Assembly: GCF_900115195.1 (NCBI RefSeq)
Contig: NZ_FOVO01000004.1
Coordinates: 1 to 64,000 of the forward strand
Length of the DNA: 64,000 nt
Reading direction: 5' to 3'
Source: Xenorhabdus japonica
GTDB taxonomy: Bacteria; Pseudomonadota; Gammaproteobacteria; Enterobacterales; Enterobacteriaceae
Both the position numbers and the translations under genes were made by a program. Below are positions 36,095-46,052 of this stretch, one piece after another. Each line of letters starts with the position of its first letter. Positions within the stretch are counted from its first letter, which is position 1. The notes below the pieces were generated by a model that made no database searches, was not told where the DNA came from, and was given only the letters and a program-made list of their open reading frames with translations.

Positions 36095-36736
36095 ATGAGT
36101 AAAGATCTTGCCTCGCCATATACTTTTTCTAAACAAGATGTTGAAGTTATTTCCCAAAAAACGCTTTATCGCGGTTTTTTCAAAATGACTGAATATCAAT
36201 TCAGGCATCGCCTATTTCAGGGAGGCTGGAGTGAAACTATTAAACGTGAGGTTTTTGAACGCGGTCATGCCGGTGTTTTGCTGCCTTATGATCCAGTACG
36301 CGATGAAGTTGTTTTGATTGAACAAATCCGTATCCCTGCGATTGAAACCAGTCATACGCCGTGGTTGCTGGAAGTGATTGCCGGCATGATTGAAGAAGGA
36401 GAAGATGCTGAACAGGTCGTCCGTCGCGAGGCAGTGGAGGAGGCGGGTATTGAGGTTAAGCGTTGTCAGTTTGCATTGAGTTATCTTTCCAGCCCCGGTG
36501 GTACAACAGAACGCATGAATATTTTTGTCGGTGAAATCGATGCCTCTACTGCGTCAGGGGTTCATGGTCTAAAAGGCGAACATGAAGATATTCGTGTTCT
36601 GGTTGTCAGCCGTGAACAAGCCTATCAATGGGTAGAAGAAGGTGTTATCGATAATGCGGCTTCGGTTATTGCAATACAATGGCTGGCATTGCACCATGAA
36701 AAAATTAAGAAAGCGTGGTTGGAGTATAATTCCTAA
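36095..36736 (+). CDS. nudF: ADP-ribose pyrophosphatase
   Basis: A 213-residue Nudix hydrolase that cleaves ADP-ribose to AMP and ribose 5-phosphate. The Nudix box (G-x5-E-x7-R-E-A-V-E-E-A-G) lies at about residues 97-118. The start follows an A-G-G-A site. In E. coli the order is nudF-yqiB-cpdA; the DUF1249 gene yqiB is absent here and only 97 bp separate nudF from cpdA. Confidence 0.94.
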   Translation: MSKDLASPYTFSKQDVEVISQKTLYRGFFKMTEYQFRHRLFQGGWSETIKREVFERGHAGVLLPYDPVRDEVVLIEQIRIPAIETSHTPWLLEVIAGMIEEGEDAEQVVRREAVEEAGIEVKRCQFALSYLSSPGGTTERMNIFVGEIDASTASGVHGLKGEHEDIRVLVVSREQAYQWVEEGVIDNAASVIAIQWLALHHEKIKKAWLEYNS

Positions 36737-36833
36737 TTTGCGTTGGAAAACGGGAAGTGTGTCCCAGTCAGCAGATCTTTTGCATAAAGACACGCTAGAA
36801 TAATTCTCATGATCGACAGGAAAAGGAAACCTT

Positions 36834-37673
36834 TTGGAGAGCCTGCTTGAAGTACCTGTGGCAGAAGGCGCCACAGCCAGAATACTGCAAATCACTGATA
36901 CACACCTTTTTGCCAATAAAGGTGACTCACTGCTGGGAGTCAATACCTATTGCAGTTATCAGGCTGTATTGGACATGATCCTGAAGCAAAATCTCGATAT
37001 TGATTTGATCGTTGCGACAGGTGATTTGGTACAGGATCAGACCATCAATGCCTACCAGCATTTTGCTGAGGGAATTGCCCGTTTGCCTGCGCCTTGTGTT
37101 TGGTTGCCGGGCAACCACGATTATCAGCCAGCAATGGTTGATACGTTGGCAGCCGCAGGAATTTCACCTTCCAAGCAGATATTCATCGGTCAGCATTGGC
37201 AGTTGATTATGCTGGACAGTCAGGTACAGGGCGTTCCTCATGGCGAATTGACGGATTACCAGCTTGAATGGATGAAAAAATGTTTGGATGAGCACAGCGA
37301 TCGCCATACGATTGTTATGCTTCATCACCATCCTGTGCCGTCTGGATGCACATGGCTGGATCAACACAGTTTGCGTAATTCTCCCGAATTATCAGAATGT
37401 TTGAAAGGCAGAACGCAGGTGAAAGCCATGCTGTGTGGGCACATTCATCAAGAAGTTGATGAAATGTGGAATGGTATTCGTGTTATGGCAACACCATCAA
37501 CCTGTGTGCAATTTAAGCCACATTGTACTAATTTTATGCTTGATACAGTGGCCCCGGGATGGCGTTATCTCGAACTGTCTGTGACTGGTAATAAAGAAGC
37601 GAAACTGCAAACACAGGTTCACAGGCTGAAGAGTAACGAGTTTTGCCCGGATTTAGATTCGGACGGGTATTAA
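36834..37673 (+). CDS. cpdA: 3',5'-cyclic-AMP phosphodiesterase
   Basis: A 279-residue metallophosphoesterase that breaks down cAMP and so tunes catabolite control. The metal-binding motifs are all present: D-T-H near residue 22, G-D near 64, G-N-H-D near 94, H-H near 164 and G-H-I-H near 204. The start codon is TTG, after A-A-A-G-G-A-A-A; the N-terminus M-E-S-L-L matches E. coli CpdA. The stop overlaps the ATG of yqiA (TAATG). Confidence 0.94.
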   Translation: MESLLEVPVAEGATARILQITDTHLFANKGDSLLGVNTYCSYQAVLDMILKQNLDIDLIVATGDLVQDQTINAYQHFAEGIARLPAPCVWLPGNHDYQPAMVDTLAAAGISPSKQIFIGQHWQLIMLDSQVQGVPHGELTDYQLEWMKKCLDEHSDRHTIVMLHHHPVPSGCTWLDQHSLRNSPELSECLKGRTQVKAMLCGHIHQEVDEMWNGIRVMATPSTCVQFKPHCTNFMLDTVAPGWRYLELSVTGNKEAKLQTQVHRLKSNEFCPDLDSDGY

Positions 37674-38281
37674 TGTCGACGTTACTTTATTTACATGGTT
37701 TCAATAGCTCACCTCAATCAGCGAAAGCAAATGAGCTGAAAACTTGGTTGCACCAGCAGCATCCTGAAATTGACATGCTGGTGCCGCAATTACCTCCTTA
37801 TCCTGAAGATGCGGCCATCTTACTGGAAGATTTGGTAATGGAACGCGCCGGTGAAAATATCGGGCTGGTGGGTTCTTCTTTAGGTGGCTATCTGGCTATC
37901 TGGCTTTCCCAGTGCTTTGGTTTACCTGCTGTGATCGTCAATCCTGCGGTACGTCCATTCGACTTGCTTCAGAATTATCTTGGGGAAAATGTGAATCCCT
38001 ATACCGAAGAGCGGTATACTCTCGAACAAAGCCACATATATGATCTCAAAGTGATGCACATTGATCCGCTGGAATCGCCTGATCTTATCTGGCTATTGCA
38101 GCAAACAGGGGATGAAGTGCTCGATTACCGTCAAGCCGTTGCTTACCTGATGCAGTGTCGGCAGACGGTCGAATCCGGTGGGAATCATGCTTTTATTGGC
38201 TTCGAATACTATTTCCCTCAAATCATCGACTTCTTGGGGCTAACCAGTGGCAATAGTAAAAAAATTGCCAAAAATAAGTAA
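37673..38281 (+). CDS. yqiA: Alpha/beta-hydrolase esterase YqiA
   Basis: A 202-residue UPF0227-type esterase. The nucleophile elbow G-S-S-L-G-G-Y lies near residues 73-79 and the N-terminal L-Y-L-H-G-F-N oxyanion region is conserved. E. coli YqiA cleaves short-chain esters in vitro; its cellular role is unclear. ATG 37673 shares a base with the cpdA stop, which decides the start over an in-frame upstream one at 37643. parE follows 73 bp later; the order cpdA-yqiA-parE is conserved. Confidence 0.93.
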   Translation: MSTLLYLHGFNSSPQSAKANELKTWLHQQHPEIDMLVPQLPPYPEDAAILLEDLVMERAGENIGLVGSSLGGYLAIWLSQCFGLPAVIVNPAVRPFDLLQNYLGENVNPYTEERYTLEQSHIYDLKVMHIDPLESPDLIWLLQQTGDEVLDYRQAVAYLMQCRQTVESGGNHAFIGFEYYFPQIIDFLGLTSGNSKKIAKNK

Positions 38282-38354
38282 GCGACTGGTATTATCAACA
38301 GTATATCAATACTGATTGGCCCTCTATTAACGAAGCAACCGACAGAATTACAAC

Positions 38355-40250
38355 ATGACTCAATCTAGTTACAACGCAGAGGCCATTGAAGTCCTCAGTG
38401 GCCTGGAGCCAGTTCGTCGCCGTCCCGGAATGTATACTGATACAGCCCGCCCGAACCATCTGGCACAGGAAGTGATCGATAACAGCGTGGACGAAGCTCT
38501 GGCTGGTCACGCTAAGCATATTGAAGTAATCCTTCACAGCGATCAGTCTCTGGAAGTGATAGATGATGGCCGTGGTATGCCGGTTGATATCCATCCTGAA
38601 GAAAAAGTTTCTGCTGTTGAATTGATTCTGACCCGCCTACATGCGGGAGGAAAATTCTCCAATAAAAATTACCAATTTTCTGGTGGCTTGCATGGGGTTG
38701 GGATCTCGGTGGTCAACGCCCTGTCCAAGCGCGTGGAAGTGACTGTTCGTCGTAACAGTCAGGTTCACCAGATCGCCTTTGAGAATGGCGAAAAAGTGCA
38801 GGAATTGGAAGTTATCGGCAGCTGCGGTAAACGCAACACCGGAACAAGTGTCCACTTCTGGCCGGATGAAAGCTATTTCGATGCTCCTCGTTTCTCTATC
38901 ACTCGTTTGACCCATTTGCTGAAAGCTAAAGCGGTACTGTGTCCGGGGGTTGAAATTGTCTTTAAGGATAAACTGAACAATACCGAGCAGAAATGGTGTT
39001 ATGCCGACGGGCTGACTGATTATCTGCTGGAAGCCGTCAATGGGCTGATAACTCTGCCAAAAACACCGTTTGTCGGCACATTCAGCGCAGATACTGAAGC
39101 GGTTGATTGGGCGTTGTTATGGCTACCTGAAGGCGGAGAACTATTGGCGGAAAGTTACGTTAACCTGATCCCAACAGTACAGGGGGGAACTCATGTTAAC
39201 GGCTTGCGTCAAGGTTTACTGGATGCCATGCGTGAATTCTGCGAATTCCGCAACATAGTGCCGCGTGGAGTAAAACTCTCCGCCGATGATATCTGGGATC
39301 GCTGTGCTTATGTGCTGTCTCTCAAAATGCAAGATCCGCAATTTGCTGGCCAAACCAAAGAACGCCTCTCTTCTCGCCAGTCTGCGGCTTTCGTTTCCGG
39401 TGTGGTGAAAGATGCATTCAGCCTGTGGTTAAACCAGCACATTCAAGATGCGGAGCAACTCGCAGAAATGGCGATTGCCAGTGCGCAGCGTAGAATGCGC
39501 GCGGCGAAGAAAGTCGTACGCAAAAAGCTGACTAATGGCCCAGCTTTGCCGGGTAAATTGGCAGACTGTACTACGCAAGATCTCAATATTACTGAACTGT
39601 TTTTGGTGGAAGGGGATTCTGCGGGCGGTTCTGCGAAGCAAGCCCGTGATCGAGAATTTCAGGCGATTATGCCACTGCGCGGAAAAATCCTGAATACATG
39701 GGAAGTCTCTTCAGATGAAGTACTGGCTTCGCAGGAAGTGCATGATATCTCCGTTGCAATTGGCATCGATCCGGATAGTGATGATCTGAGCCAGCTTCGC
39801 TACGGTAAAATCTGCATACTGGCGGATGCGGATTCCGATGGGTTGCATATTGCAACATTGCTGTGCGCCTTGTTTGTCCGTCACTTCCCGACATTGGTGA
39901 AACGCGGGCATGTCTACATGGCAATGCCACCGCTATACCGCATCGACCTCGGCAAAGAAGTGCATTATGCGCTGGATGAAGGGGAAAAAAGCGCCATATT
40001 GGATCGTTTGAGCCGCAAGCGGGGTAAACCGAACGTTCAACGCTTTAAAGGATTGGGTGAAATGAACCCAATTCAGTTGCGCGAAACCACATTAGACCCC
40101 AACACTCGCCGTCTGGTGCAATTGACTATCGATGATGAAAATTATCAAGAAACCCTTTCAGTCATGGATATGCTTCTGGCGAAGAAACGTTCAGAAGATC
40201 GCCGTAATTGGCTACAAGAGAAGGGTGACTCCATTGATATTGAAGTTTAG
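38355..40250 (+). CDS. parE: DNA topoisomerase IV subunit B
   Basis: A 631-residue ATPase subunit of topoisomerase IV (630 in E. coli), which unlinks sister chromosomes. The GHKL ATPase domain has D-N-S-V-D-E-A-L-A-G, D-D-G-R-G-M-P and G-G-L-H-G-V-G. The Toprim domain has E-G-D-S-A-G-G-S-A and, later, D-A-D-S-D-G. The quinolone-related P-L-R-G-K-I-L-N segment looks standard. It lies 104 bp upstream of parC; the gap carries three tandem 15-bp repeats. Confidence 0.97.
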   Translation: MTQSSYNAEAIEVLSGLEPVRRRPGMYTDTARPNHLAQEVIDNSVDEALAGHAKHIEVILHSDQSLEVIDDGRGMPVDIHPEEKVSAVELILTRLHAGGKFSNKNYQFSGGLHGVGISVVNALSKRVEVTVRRNSQVHQIAFENGEKVQELEVIGSCGKRNTGTSVHFWPDESYFDAPRFSITRLTHLLKAKAVLCPGVEIVFKDKLNNTEQKWCYADGLTDYLLEAVNGLITLPKTPFVGTFSADTEAVDWALLWLPEGGELLAESYVNLIPTVQGGTHVNGLRQGLLDAMREFCEFRNIVPRGVKLSADDIWDRCAYVLSLKMQDPQFAGQTKERLSSRQSAAFVSGVVKDAFSLWLNQHIQDAEQLAEMAIASAQRRMRAAKKVVRKKLTNGPALPGKLADCTTQDLNITELFLVEGDSAGGSAKQARDREFQAIMPLRGKILNTWEVSSDEVLASQEVHDISVAIGIDPDSDDLSQLRYGKICILADADSDGLHIATLLCALFVRHFPTLVKRGHVYMAMPPLYRIDLGKEVHYALDEGEKSAILDRLSRKRGKPNVQRFKGLGEMNPIQLRETTLDPNTRRLVQLTIDDENYQETLSVMDMLLAKKRSEDRRNWLQEKGDSIDIEV

Positions 40251-40260
40251 CGCATAGCTT

Positions 40261-40304
40261 TAGTGCATAACTGATTGGTGTATAACTGATTAGTGCATAA
40301 ATAA
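40261..40304. repeat. Tandem 15-bp repeats between parE and parC
   Basis: TAGTGCATAACTGAT, TGGTGTATAACTGAT and a third partial copy T-A-G-T-G-C-A-T-A-A lie end to end, starting 10 bp after the parE stop. They lengthen the parE-parC gap. Confidence 0.85.
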
Positions 40305-40354
40305 AGAGAAATATCGCGCACGGTAGTCAATACAGATTCTGAGGAAATTAACAC

Positions 40355-42607
40355 ATGAGTGAGATAACTCACGATGGTGTGGAGCGTCAGCCGCTTCACA
40401 CGTTCACTGAAAACGCCTATTTGAATTACTCCATGTACGTCATCATGGACAGGGCGCTGCCTTTTATCGGTGATGGCTTAAAGCCAGTTCAGCGTCGTAT
40501 TGTCTATGCGATGTCAGAATTGGGGCTGAGTAGTAGCGCCAAATTTAAAAAATCTGCCCGTACTGTCGGTGATGTGCTCGGTAAATACCATCCGCATGGA
40601 GATGGGGCTTGTTATGAAGCTATGGTTTTGATGGCACAGCCTTTCTCATACCGTTATCCGTTGGTGGATGGACAAGGAAACTGGGGAGCGCCGGATGATC
40701 CCAAATCCTTTGCAGCGATGCGTTATACCGAATCCCGTTTGTCCAAATATGCCGAATTGCTGTTAAGTGAATTGGGACAAGGAACCGTAGATTGGGTGCC
40801 AAACTTTGATGGCACATTGCAGGAGCCTAAAATGCTGCCTGCACGCCTTCCTAATATTTTGTTGAATGGTACTACTGGTATTGCCGTTGGTATGGCGACT
40901 GACATCCCGCCACACAATGCCCGTGAGGTAGCGAATGCTCTGATTGCCATGTTGGATAAGTCTGATCTATCGCTTGATGAAGCAATGGAATACGTCAAAG
41001 GGCCGGACTATCCAACAGAAGCTGAGATCATCACGTCAAAAGAAGATATCCGCAAGATCTACAAAAATGGTCGTGGTTCGGTGCGGATGCGGGCAATTTG
41101 GTCGAAAGAAGAAGGTAATGTCGTTATTACAGCTCTGCCTCACCAAGTATCCGGCGCAAAGATACTGGAGCAAATCGCCAGCCAAATGCGGGCAAAGAAA
41201 TTGCCGATGGTGGATGATCTGCGTGACGAATCTGATCACGAAAATCCAACCCGCTTAGTCATTGTTCCACGTACTAATCGCGTGGATGTCGAACAAGTCA
41301 TGAACCATCTGTTTGCAACCACTGATCTGGAAAAAAGCTATCGCGTTAACCTCAACATGATCGGTTTGGATAACCGTCCTTCGGTTAAAGGATTGGTTGA
41401 GATCCTCAGTGAATGGTTGGTTTTCCGTCGCGAAACGGTACGTAATCGCTTGAATTATCGTTTGGAAAAAGTCCTGAAGCGGCTGCATATTCTGGAAGGT
41501 TTGCTGGCGGCATATCTGAACATTGATGAAGTCATCCATATTATTCGCAATGAAGATGAACCGAAGCTAGTATTGATGCAGCGTTTTGGATTAACCGAAA
41601 CGCAGGCAGAAGCCATTCTTGAACTGAAATTGCGTCACTTGGCGAAACTGGAAGAAGTCAAAATCCGTGGTGAGCAGGGAGAGCTGGCGAAAGAACGTGA
41701 CAAACTTCAGGCGATCTTGGGTTCTGAGCGTAAGTTAAGTACTTTACTGAAAAAAGAGATTATTGCCGATGCCGCAAGCTACGGTGATGACCGCCGCTCT
41801 CCATTGAAAGAGCGCACAGAAGCGAAAGCCATGAGTGATCATGACATCCTGCCGTCTGAACCGGTTACAGTCATCATGTCAGAAATGGGCTGGGTACGTA
41901 GTGCGAAAGGGCACGAAATTGATCCGGCAGGTTTGAATTACAAATCTGGTGACAGTTTCCGCAGTGCGGCACGCGGCAAGAGCAACCAGCCTGTGGTCTT
42001 TATTGATACCACTGGACGCAGCTACTCCATTGATTCGTTGGATTTACCATCAGCCAGAGGGCAGGGAGAACCTTTGACAGGTAAACTGGCATTGCCTGCC
42101 GGGGCATCGGTTGAGCATCTTCTGATGGCGAAAGAAGAACAGAAATTCTTGATGGCATCAGATGCAGGTTATGGTTTTATCTGTACTTTCAGTGACCTGA
42201 TTGCTAAGAACCGCGCAGGTAAGGCAATGATCACTTTGCCTGAAAATGCCAAGGTAATGCGGCCACTGGAAATTAACAACGAGCAGGATGATATGCTGCT
42301 GGCGATAACCAAAGCGGGCCGCGTGTTAATGTTCCCTGTAGCGGATCTTCCTCAACTTTCCAAAGGCAAGGGCAACAAGATTGTGTCTATCCCCGCAGCT
42401 CAGGCCGCATCAGGGGAAGATATGCTGAGTTGGTTGCTGGTACTGCCTCCACAAGCCGCCATTACGCTCTACTTTGGTAAGCGTAAATTGCAACTCCGCC
42501 CAGAGGACTTACAGAAATTCAGAGCGGAAAGAGGGCGTAAGGGAACTTCACTGCCTCGTGGATTACAGCGCGTGGAACGTGTTGACGTGGAAACGTCTAA
42601 TCAATAA
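40355..42607 (+). CDS. parC: DNA topoisomerase IV subunit A
   Basis: A 750-residue breakage-reunion subunit (752 in E. coli). The catalytic tyrosine is Tyr124 in M-R-Y-T-E-S-R. The C-terminal beta-pinwheel follows from about residue 490. In the quinolone-resistance-determining region the sequence reads [10 protein letters not shown]: Gly84 stands where E. coli has Ser80, while the downstream glutamate (Glu84 in E. coli, Glu88 here) is kept. The codon is GGG. It is followed by plsC. Confidence 0.97.
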   Translation: MSEITHDGVERQPLHTFTENAYLNYSMYVIMDRALPFIGDGLKPVQRRIVYAMSELGLSSSAKFKKSARTVGDVLGKYHPHGDGACYEAMVLMAQPFSYRYPLVDGQGNWGAPDDPKSFAAMRYTESRLSKYAELLLSELGQGTVDWVPNFDGTLQEPKMLPARLPNILLNGTTGIAVGMATDIPPHNAREVANALIAMLDKSDLSLDEAMEYVKGPDYPTEAEIITSKEDIRKIYKNGRGSVRMRAIWSKEEGNVVITALPHQVSGAKILEQIASQMRAKKLPMVDDLRDESDHENPTRLVIVPRTNRVDVEQVMNHLFATTDLEKSYRVNLNMIGLDNRPSVKGLVEILSEWLVFRRETVRNRLNYRLEKVLKRLHILEGLLAAYLNIDEVIHIIRNEDEPKLVLMQRFGLTETQAEAILELKLRHLAKLEEVKIRGEQGELAKERDKLQAILGSERKLSTLLKKEIIADAASYGDDRRSPLKERTEAKAMSDHDILPSEPVTVIMSEMGWVRSAKGHEIDPAGLNYKSGDSFRSAARGKSNQPVVFIDTTGRSYSIDSLDLPSARGQGEPLTGKLALPAGASVEHLLMAKEEQKFLMASDAGYGFICTFSDLIAKNRAGKAMITLPENAKVMRPLEINNEQDDMLLAITKAGRVLMFPVADLPQLSKGKGNKIVSIPAAQAASGEDMLSWLLVLPPQAAITLYFGKRKLQLRPEDLQKFRAERGRKGTSLPRGLQRVERVDVETSNQ

Positions 42608-42674
42608 GTTAAGTAACAACAAAAATTATAATTGCGGGCCAGTATCATACTGGCCTGCTCTGCAAGAGGCCGCT

Positions 42675-43406
42675 ATGCTAGCAATTATTCGTGGAATTAT
42701 TGTTATTCTGTTTACAATCCTGATCTTTATTTTTGGTTGTATCTACTGTTTATTCAGTCCACGCAATCCACGTCATGTAATGACCTTCGGCCATGCGTTT
42801 GGCAAACTGCATAAAATATTGGGTATTAAACTAGTGGAACGTATTCCGGCAGAAGCTCAGGGATACGGGCCTAGCATTTATATCGCTAATCATCAAAACA
42901 ATTACGACATGGTTACCATGTCTAATGCCGTGCAGCCACGTACCGTCACTGTGGGCAAAAAAAGCCTGGTTTTTATTCCGTTCTTTGGTCAGCTTTATTG
43001 GCTGACGGGCAATATTTTGATCGACAGAGAAAACCGCACAAAAGCACACGGTACAATCTCACAGGTTGTTAATCAAATTACCAAAAAACAGGTTTCGATC
43101 TGGATGTTTCCGGAAGGAACACGCAGTCGCGGTCGCGGATTGTTGCCGTTTAAAACAGGCGCCTTTCATGCAGCCATTGCAGCAGGAGTATCTATCGTGC
43201 CGGTCTGTGTTTCTTCCACACACCATAAAATAAAACTCAATCGTTGGAATAATGGCACTGTTATTGTTGAAATGTTGCCTCCGATTGATACTAAGAAATA
43301 TACCAAAGAACAGGTTCGTGAACTGGCAGAACACTGTCGGCAAATGATGCAAAATAAAATTGAAGAACTAGATAAAGAAGTTGAGGGGCTTAATAAGCGG
43401 GGGTAA
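42675..43406 (+). CDS. plsC: 1-acyl-sn-glycerol-3-phosphate acyltransferase
   Basis: A 243-residue inner-membrane enzyme (245 in E. coli) that makes phosphatidic acid. A membrane helix at about 2-24 precedes the catalytic N-H-Q-N-N-Y-D motif and the F-P-E-G-T-R-S motif. The frame opens inside parC at 42474, but ATG 42675 has an A-A-G-A-G-G site upstream and gives the conserved start. The parC-plsC-sufI order is that of E. coli. Confidence 0.95.
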   Translation: MLAIIRGIIVILFTILIFIFGCIYCLFSPRNPRHVMTFGHAFGKLHKILGIKLVERIPAEAQGYGPSIYIANHQNNYDMVTMSNAVQPRTVTVGKKSLVFIPFFGQLYWLTGNILIDRENRTKAHGTISQVVNQITKKQVSIWMFPEGTRSRGRGLLPFKTGAFHAAIAAGVSIVPVCVSSTHHKIKLNRWNNGTVIVEMLPPIDTKKYTKEQVRELAEHCRQMMQNKIEELDKEVEGLNKRG

Positions 43407-43741
43407 TTGAATGACAGTAAACTGTCCGGAATTATTAAGTATGATCTCCTGCATCTTGGATGGGTTATCGCCACAAATTTAAGATAATTTTAGAATTTCT
43501 CTCCTATTCGCGATATGATTGCGTTTAATAAATTAACGTTTTTATTAAACGCAATCGATAGAATAATAACTCCTGATAGCCACAATATCGGGGTATTCAT
43601 CCCAGTAATTATTTGAATTGTACGCCTGAGAGCTTCAAGCCGCAGCTTGGAAGACGAAGAGCATATACCGTCATTGGAGATTGCTATTCTCGTTGTGCAA
43701 ATTATTTCTGTTGTAGAGACCATTTCTTCTGTGGAGAAAGT
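43407..43741. other. plsC-sufI intergenic region with a long palindrome
   Basis: About 335 bp, unusually long for this conserved gene pair. It contains the 40-bp palindrome at 43517-43556. The sufI frame remains open back to 43613 but shows no conserved sequence before ATG 43742. I see no other gene. Confidence 0.55.
43517..43556. repeat. Perfect 16-bp inverted repeat between plsC and sufI
   Basis: GATTGCGTTTAATAAA is followed, after an 8-base spacer (T-T-A-A-C-G-T-T), by its exact complement. The spacer is itself almost self-complementary. No T-tract follows on either strand, so it does not look like a normal terminator. Confidence 0.8.
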
Positions 43742-45163
43742 ATGTCACTGAGTCGGCGCCAATTTATTCAGGCTTCAGGTGTGGCAATATGTTTAGGTGC
43801 GCTTCCTTTTGTGATTAGAGCCAAGAAAAATCAACAAACACAATTGCCGATCCCTCCCTTACTGGAATCCCGAATAGGACAACCACTGTTTTTAACTATA
43901 CAAAAAGCCAACTGGGCGTTTAATGGCCGTAAGAATGCTAACATTTGGGGCATTAACGGACATTATTTAGGGCCAACTATTCGGGTTCGCCGAGGGGATT
44001 ATGTCAAACTAATATATAGCAATCGGCTATCTGAATCGGTTTCAATGACAGTAGGGGGATTATTGGTACCCGGAACCTTGATAGGGGGTTCGTCTCGTTT
44101 GATAAAACCGGAGGAAAGTTGGTCGCCGGTTATCCAGATAGACCAGCCTGCAACCACCTGTTGGTATCATGCCAATACCCCAAATCGAATGGCACGGCAT
44201 GTTTATGCCGGCCTTGCAGGTATGTGGCTGGTGGAAGACGAAAGCAGCCGTAGCCTGCCGTTGCCCAAACATTATGGTGTCGATGATTTTCCTGTTATTT
44301 TGCAAGATAAGCGGTTTGATAATTTTGGTGTGCCACAATACAACCCAACGGATAATCAAGGCTTTCTTGGTGATACCTTGGTTGTTAATGGCGTTGAAAA
44401 TCCTTTCGTAGAAGTTGCCAGAGGTTGGGTCAGACTGCGTTTACTGAATGCTTCTAATGCTCGGCGATATGAATTGCAACTCAGCGATGGGCGTCCATTC
44501 TACATGATTGGTACTGATCAAGGATTGCTGTCTACTCCCATAGCGGTACAGTTATTGTCACTTGCTCCGGGAGAGCGCCGTGAGGTTCTGATTGATATGT
44601 CGAAAGGGGAGAGTGTTACCATTACTGCGGGGGAATCTGCAGGTTTAATAGATCGTTTGAAAGGCTTGTTGGAATATTCAACTAAACTCTTATCAACCAC
44701 AGTATTAACACTGAAAGCCAGTGGATTGCTTCCGTTGGTGACAGATCAATTACCGACTCAGCTTGTAGCTGATAATCCACATATTAACTCCTCCATTCGA
44801 AGTCGTCAGATTGACTTGGGATATTACTCATCAGGGAACAATGGTTCACTAGCGAATAAGCATCAAATCGATATAACGAGCCAGCAAGGAGCATGGGAGC
44901 GTTGGATAGTCACAACATCAACACCTCAGCCTTTGCATATTGAAGGGGTAAGATTTAAGGTCATCAATCTGAATGGCAAACGTCCAGAGCCACAGGATTA
45001 TGGTTGGAAAGATACTGTTTGGATTGATAGCCGGGCAGAATTGCTGGTTAATATGATGCAGCTATCTTATGAGAATTTTCCTTTTATGTATTACAGCCAG
45101 ATATTGGAGATGGCTGATAGTGGGGTTGCCGGAAAGTTGATTGTTAATCCTCCGGGTTTCTAA
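43742..45163 (+). CDS. ftsP: Cell-division protein FtsP/SufI (multicopper-oxidase-like)
   Basis: A 473-residue periplasmic protein with a twin-arginine signal (S-R-R-Q-F-I-Q near the start, hydrophobic core, A-cleavage near residue 28), so it is exported folded by Tat. It has three cupredoxin domains like multicopper oxidases but, as in E. coli FtsP, the His-Cys-His copper clusters are missing. FtsP protects the divisome under stress. The start at 43742 follows a G-G-A-G-A-A-A site; the longer frame from 43613 would bury the Tat signal and is rejected. Confidence 0.93.
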   Translation: MSLSRRQFIQASGVAICLGALPFVIRAKKNQQTQLPIPPLLESRIGQPLFLTIQKANWAFNGRKNANIWGINGHYLGPTIRVRRGDYVKLIYSNRLSESVSMTVGGLLVPGTLIGGSSRLIKPEESWSPVIQIDQPATTCWYHANTPNRMARHVYAGLAGMWLVEDESSRSLPLPKHYGVDDFPVILQDKRFDNFGVPQYNPTDNQGFLGDTLVVNGVENPFVEVARGWVRLRLLNASNARRYELQLSDGRPFYMIGTDQGLLSTPIAVQLLSLAPGERREVLIDMSKGESVTITAGESAGLIDRLKGLLEYSTKLLSTTVLTLKASGLLPLVTDQLPTQLVADNPHINSSIRSRQIDLGYYSSGNNGSLANKHQIDITSQQGAWERWIVTTSTPQPLHIEGVRFKVINLNGKRPEPQDYGWKDTVWIDSRAELLVNMMQLSYENFPFMYYSQILEMADSGVAGKLIVNPPGF

Positions 45164-45498
45164 GCGAAACGCTGTTACCATCTTAATTGAATTTTGCCAC
45201 TGTCTTAACTCATAGCAGCTTATAGCAAGAAGAAGGTGAGTACAGAAATAAGAGCAAAGAGCAGCCTTGACCTCCTGTCAGATTACTCGCTTTTCAGATA
45301 GATATTCTGTGAAATTGAATAAGGATGTTATTTTTGTGTCCATTTGTTAAGTAATATTTTGTAAGACAATGGATTGTTTAACAATTATTGTACAAACTAA
45401 CTCTTTGTTCGGAATAAGCTACTAATCTTATCGACTGAAAGTAACCCTTTCCGTATAGTGTCCGAAATTTTCATTCTACTTGGCTGTAAGGTGATTTA
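45164..45498. other. Intergenic region at a synteny junction
   Basis: About 335 bp between sufI and folA. These genes lie far apart in E. coli (about 68 and 1 minutes). I find no tRNA, IS end or long repeat here. The folA promoter should lie in the right half, but no hexamer pair is convincing enough to call. Confidence 0.55.
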
Positions 45499-45984
45499 AT
45501 GATTATCAGCTTGATTGCTGCGATGGCTATGGATCGAGTTATCGGTATGGAGAACGCCATGCCGTGGACTTTGCCAGGTGATTTAGCCTGGTTCAAACAC
45601 AATACATTCGGAAAGCCGGTTGTGATGGGGCGAGTGACCTATGAGTCGATTGGCCGTCCTTTGCCAGGGCGCTTGAATATCGTGATCAGCAGTCAACCTG
45701 CAAGCGATGAGCGGGTCACTTGGGTAAACTCTATCGAAGCTGCTTTGGCTGCCGCTGGTGATGCCGAAGAAGTTATGGTGATGGGCGGAGGAAAAATTTA
45801 TGAGCAGTTTATTCCTTTGGTCAACCGTATGTATCTGACTCATATTGATGCAGAAGTGATTGGCGACACACATTTCCCTGATTATGAACCTGACGAGTGG
45901 AATTCAGTTTTTACCGAATATCACGATGCAGATGAAAACAATTCACATGGCTATTGTTTTGAAATTCTAGAACGTCGAGAGTGA
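45499..45984 (+). CDS. folA: Dihydrofolate reductase
   Basis: A 161-residue enzyme that reduces dihydrofolate to tetrahydrofolate with NADPH and is the trimethoprim target. The catalytic aspartate is Asp28 (Asp27 in E. coli), in G-D-L-A-W-F-K; the loop N-A-M-P-W and the R-P-L-P-G-R segment are conserved. An A-A-G-G-T-G site precedes ATG 45499. It converges on apaH, as in E. coli, with a strong hairpin in between. Confidence 0.96.
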   Translation: MIISLIAAMAMDRVIGMENAMPWTLPGDLAWFKHNTFGKPVVMGRVTYESIGRPLPGRLNIVISSQPASDERVTWVNSIEAALAAAGDAEEVMVMGGGKIYEQFIPLVNRMYLTHIDAEVIGDTHFPDYEPDEWNSVFTEYHDADENNSHGYCFEILERRE

Positions 45985-45999
45985 GCTAATTTTACGTGT

Positions 46000-46019
46000 G
46001 GAGTGCCTTGAGGCACTCC
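46000..46019. terminator. Hairpin between convergent folA and apaH
   Basis: A perfect 8-bp GC-rich stem G-G-A-G-T-G-C-C / G-G-C-A-C-T-C-C with a TTGA loop lies 15 bp after folA. There is no clear T-tract on the plus side, so its efficiency is uncertain. Confidence 0.55.
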
Positions 46020-46052
46020 GACGTCACAGGTCAGGATTATAATCTGCTGGAT

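Noticed and set aside
43613-43741. N-terminal extension of SufI
   Set aside because: It would place 43 residues before the twin-arginine signal and has no conserved sequence; a good ribosome-binding site precedes ATG 43742.
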